Shown here piece after piece: positions 62,044 through 64,000 of a DNA stretch of 64,000 bases. Origin of the DNA: Mesostigma viride (taxonomy: Eukaryota; Streptophyta; Mesostigmatophyceae; Mesostigmatales; Mesostigmataceae); NCBI GenBank assembly GCA_009746045.1, contig RPFO01001846.1:1-64000 (forward strand), given 5' to 3'. The notes under the pieces were generated by a model, which worked only from the letters and a program-made list of their open reading frames with translations, made no database searches and was not told where the DNA came from. The position numbers and the translations under genes were made by a program. Numbering within the stretch: position 1 is the stretch's first letter; every line of letters begins with the position of its first letter.

Positions 62044-64000
62044 ATGGTCGTTCTAACAACATTGAGCAGACCGACCAATCTCGCCACCGGGTTAACGCTC
62101 GACCCTGAAATGGAGGAGCGTGTTTCTAACATCGAAACAGACATAGATGGGCTTCAAGCTAGCGTTACGTTACTTCTTGGCACTTCACATCCATTCGATG
62201 AGTCACTCGTTGTCGACGGATTCAAAATTTTCTACCCGAGCCAGCCGACAAATGTGCGACTCGGAGACAATTACGACGACGAGACCGCAAGCGACCCATC
62301 GGAACTTGCTTACAGTCTCGTCGTGAATGGGTATTCCTATTTTAAATCAGGGACTACTTTAGTCGACGATCTCACTCTAAATGAACCTTACCTTACGGCG
62401 AAAGTGGGAGCAACCCAGTACCACGTCTTCGACTTTAGCCCTGATACGTTGCTAGACCCTGGTGGCAGAGTCCTGACCCGCGCGCAATTGGACTACCTTT
62501 TTGACCAACACGGGGTAGGCAAAACGTCGATAGCTAACTTGAACGGGGATTTCGTCCTCCATCTCGAAGACGGGACGACCGTGTCGCACCAAAACGCGTT
62601 CAACGTCATCAATGACCAGGATGTGCGAGTCCAGCTGCCCTACAACGTTACGAATGGCGACGCGAGTGGAATCTGTAAGTTTACCTATCGCGACTACCAC
62701 ACGACCCAGGCGCGCACGGGGGAGAGCGTTGTGGACGGAGAGGTAGGATATCCATACTTTTCCGACTCTTTCTATGGTCTCGGCGGATCTCGATTTAACG
62801 GCCTCCCTCTCCGCGTGGAGTTGTTGTCTTTCGCCACGATTCGCGACGACAACCGCCGCCTTCCACTAACTGGGAGATCCTTCACCATCACGCGTACATA
62901 CTCGCCACTGACGGACTGGCGAATGGGTCCGATTGACCCTGTGAACGCACTCTACTGGAGCACCAATCCAACCACCGCTAATTGGGAGGTCGTAGAGGGA
63001 ACGACCCTCAAACAGGGCATAAAGATGACGACCCCCTTCGCATACCAACGCAAACTCCCCATCAGGTGGTACATGAATTCCACCCAGCTCACGCCGACCA
63101 CTCCGACCATCGGCGGAGTCTCCCTCTCGCAAAACGGGGGACTGCGCGGGGAAGACGCCGTAATCACCGCGCCAGTCGCGGCAGATAGTAACAAGTATAT
63201 GAACTACGAGATAGACGTCTACAACGACTCGACCCTCACCTCCTACACCACCCACAAAGGAGGGGTGATGGTATGCGTTTCAAAAATGAGCCAACTGCAC
63301 TCCGGCATCCGGACACCAAGTTCCTACATTTCATATCTAAATCCTGTAAAAATCGCGATCAACGGCGTCTACGCAGACCATGATGTGGGGTGGGGAAAGT
63401 CGTTGCCTCCTCTCACCGGTTTTCATCTGTTGGCGAACGGAGTATCTCAAGGGGCCTTGGATGGGACGTTGAAGACAACGACGTTTCAAAATCCATCCGA
63501 AGGCGATGATGTAGAACTCAGATACAGGATCGTAACCGTAAAGGACTCGCCAAACCTGTCAGGAGAGACCGTGGAGATAGACGGCCCCGCTACGACGCTC
63601 CATTCTCTAGAATCATTCTCGCGCCACTCCGTGACCACGCTGCAAGCAGAAGCTTCGAAATACTACTTTGAAGGGTCTCCCGAAAAATTCTTTTTTGTAA
63701 AAACAGCCACTCCGGCACCAAGCAAATGTGTTGTTTTTTCAGAGCAGCTCATCGACGGCCCATTTCTATTGTGTTTTCGGCTATATTTGGGCAGCAACGA
63801 TGCTTTCGTCTCGTTTGCAGAAAATACTATGTCTTTGACGAATAAATATCACCCGGCCACGACAGATGCCCATCAGAATTGGAGAAATGCGGCTACGACG
63901 CATTGGGGTATGCTGGGTATCAATCTGCACCATAGTGACTATGCACTCGACCTGTTTGACAATCTGAAGTCGAAGGTTCGATACACGTTAAACTCATCAT
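62044..64000 (+). CDS. Long virion-like protein, open to the window edge (at least 652 residues)
   Basis: ATG at 62044 (MVVLTTLSRPTNLATGLTL) opens a frame with no stop through 64000. A short coiled segment (EERVSNIETDIDGLQASVTL) is followed by beta-rich text full of Thr, Asn, Tyr and Gly (NEPYLTAKVGATQYHVFDF, DWRMGPIDPVNALYWSTN, NKYMNYEIDVYNDSTLTSYT). This composition, with an N-terminal coil, resembles fibre or spike proteins of phages and DNA viruses. No capsid jelly-roll signature recognised and no close family named. Intact, unlike its neighbours, so selection or better sequence is implied. The ORFs on the opposite strand here are shadows. Confidence 0.75.
   Translation, partial: MVVLTTLSRPTNLATGLTLDPEMEERVSNIETDIDGLQASVTLLLGTSHPFDESLVVDGFKIFYPSQPTNVRLGDNYDDETASDPSELAYSLVVNGYSYFKSGTTLVDDLTLNEPYLTAKVGATQYHVFDFSPDTLLDPGGRVLTRAQLDYLFDQHGVGKTSIANLNGDFVLHLEDGTTVSHQNAFNVINDQDVRVQLPYNVTNGDASGICKFTYRDYHTTQARTGESVVDGEVGYPYFSDSFYGLGGSRFNGLPLRVELLSFATIRDDNRRLPLTGRSFTITRTYSPLTDWRMGPIDPVNALYWSTNPTTANWEVVEGTTLKQGIKMTTPFAYQRKLPIRWYMNSTQLTPTTPTIGGVSLSQNGGLRGEDAVITAPVAADSNKYMNYEIDVYNDSTLTSYTTHKGGVMVCVSKMSQLHSGIRTPSSYISYLNPVKIAINGVYADHDVGWGKSLPPLTGFHLLANGVSQGALDGTLKTTTFQNPSEGDDVELRYRIVTVKDSPNLSGETVEIDGPATTLHSLESFSRHSVTTLQAEASKYYFEGSPEKFFFVKTATPAPSKCVVFSEQLIDGPFLLCFRLYLGSNDAFVSFAENTMSLTNKYHPATTDAHQNWRNAATTHWGMLGINLHHSDYALDLFDNLKSKVRYTLNSS

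Larger units (their letters stand above)
55317..64000. mobile_element. Integrated Polinton-like virus (partial, continues beyond window)
   Basis: Gene set seen: primase plus SF2 helicase, tyrosine recombinase, AT-hook protein, A32/FtsK-type packaging ATPase, coiled-coil protein and a long virion-like ORF. A packaging ATPase with a tyrosine recombinase and no retrovirus-type integrase fits the Polinton-like viruses of algae. Gaps are 12-170 bp with little intergenic DNA, and no introns are seen, unlike the host genes. No capsid gene is in the window; it would be expected to the right. Several genes are frame-broken, most densely at 56.38-56.76 kb, while the recombinase and the last ORF are intact. 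No TIR found in the window. Confidence 0.8.

Overview
This window looks like nuclear DNA from a repeat-rich eukaryote, most likely a green alga or another member of the green lineage. Genes carry GT-AG introns. The one clearly non-mobile gene is a YqeH/BPG2-type circularly permuted GTPase with a transit-peptide-like N-terminus, a family known from plastid ribosome assembly. A short plant-type CCCTAAA tract is present. Almost everything else is mobile DNA of many classes. The species cannot be named from the sequence alone.

Layout. 1-9.94 kb: a Gypsy-type LTR retrotransposon whose pol carries a DNMT3/DRM-like cytosine methyltransferase between protease and reverse transcriptase, and a PHD finger after the integrase. 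9.94-13.46 kb: a second LTR start that breaks into a 2.87-kb G-rich minisatellite and then a 37-bp satellite. 14.9-19.6 kb: a three-exon DDE-type transposase-like gene and a small unknown gene, among eight 20-bp palindromes that all lie outside exons. 20-30.3 kb: LINE fragments of several families, a duplicated composite repeat, and a 3.1-kb TIR transposon nested in a LINE 3' UTR. 30.5-32.6 kb: the GTPase gene. 33.5-38.0 kb: a nine-exon Crypton/Ndc10/GCR1-like gene. 39-40.3 kb: a LINE 3' UTR and three microsatellites. 41.6-44.4 kb: an intact 952-residue hAT transposase. 46.0-48.86 kb: a piggyBac element with TTAA/TIR ends but without its catalytic core. 49-54.5 kb: more LINE pieces, one followed by a 1.24-kb CCAT array. 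54.8-55.2 kb: four hairpin repeats. 55.3-64.0 kb (running off the edge): part of an integrated Polinton-like virus with primase-helicase, tyrosine recombinase, AT-hook protein, packaging ATPase, coiled-coil protein and a long open virion-like ORF starting at 62,044.

How the parts work together. The Gypsy element has a complete retrotransposition set plus two chromatin modules (a DNA methylation writer and a histone reader), suggesting that it interacts with host silencing. The viral block has a compact layout: four-gene leftward units and a divergent rightward virion gene only 24 bp away. The LINE pieces share one 3'-terminal module, which suggests that an ORF1-only element uses the same reverse transcriptase as an ORF2-bearing one. 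Most frame breaks in otherwise convincing genes need one base added, often in a G/C or A/T homopolymer, so many of them may be consensus errors rather than real decay.
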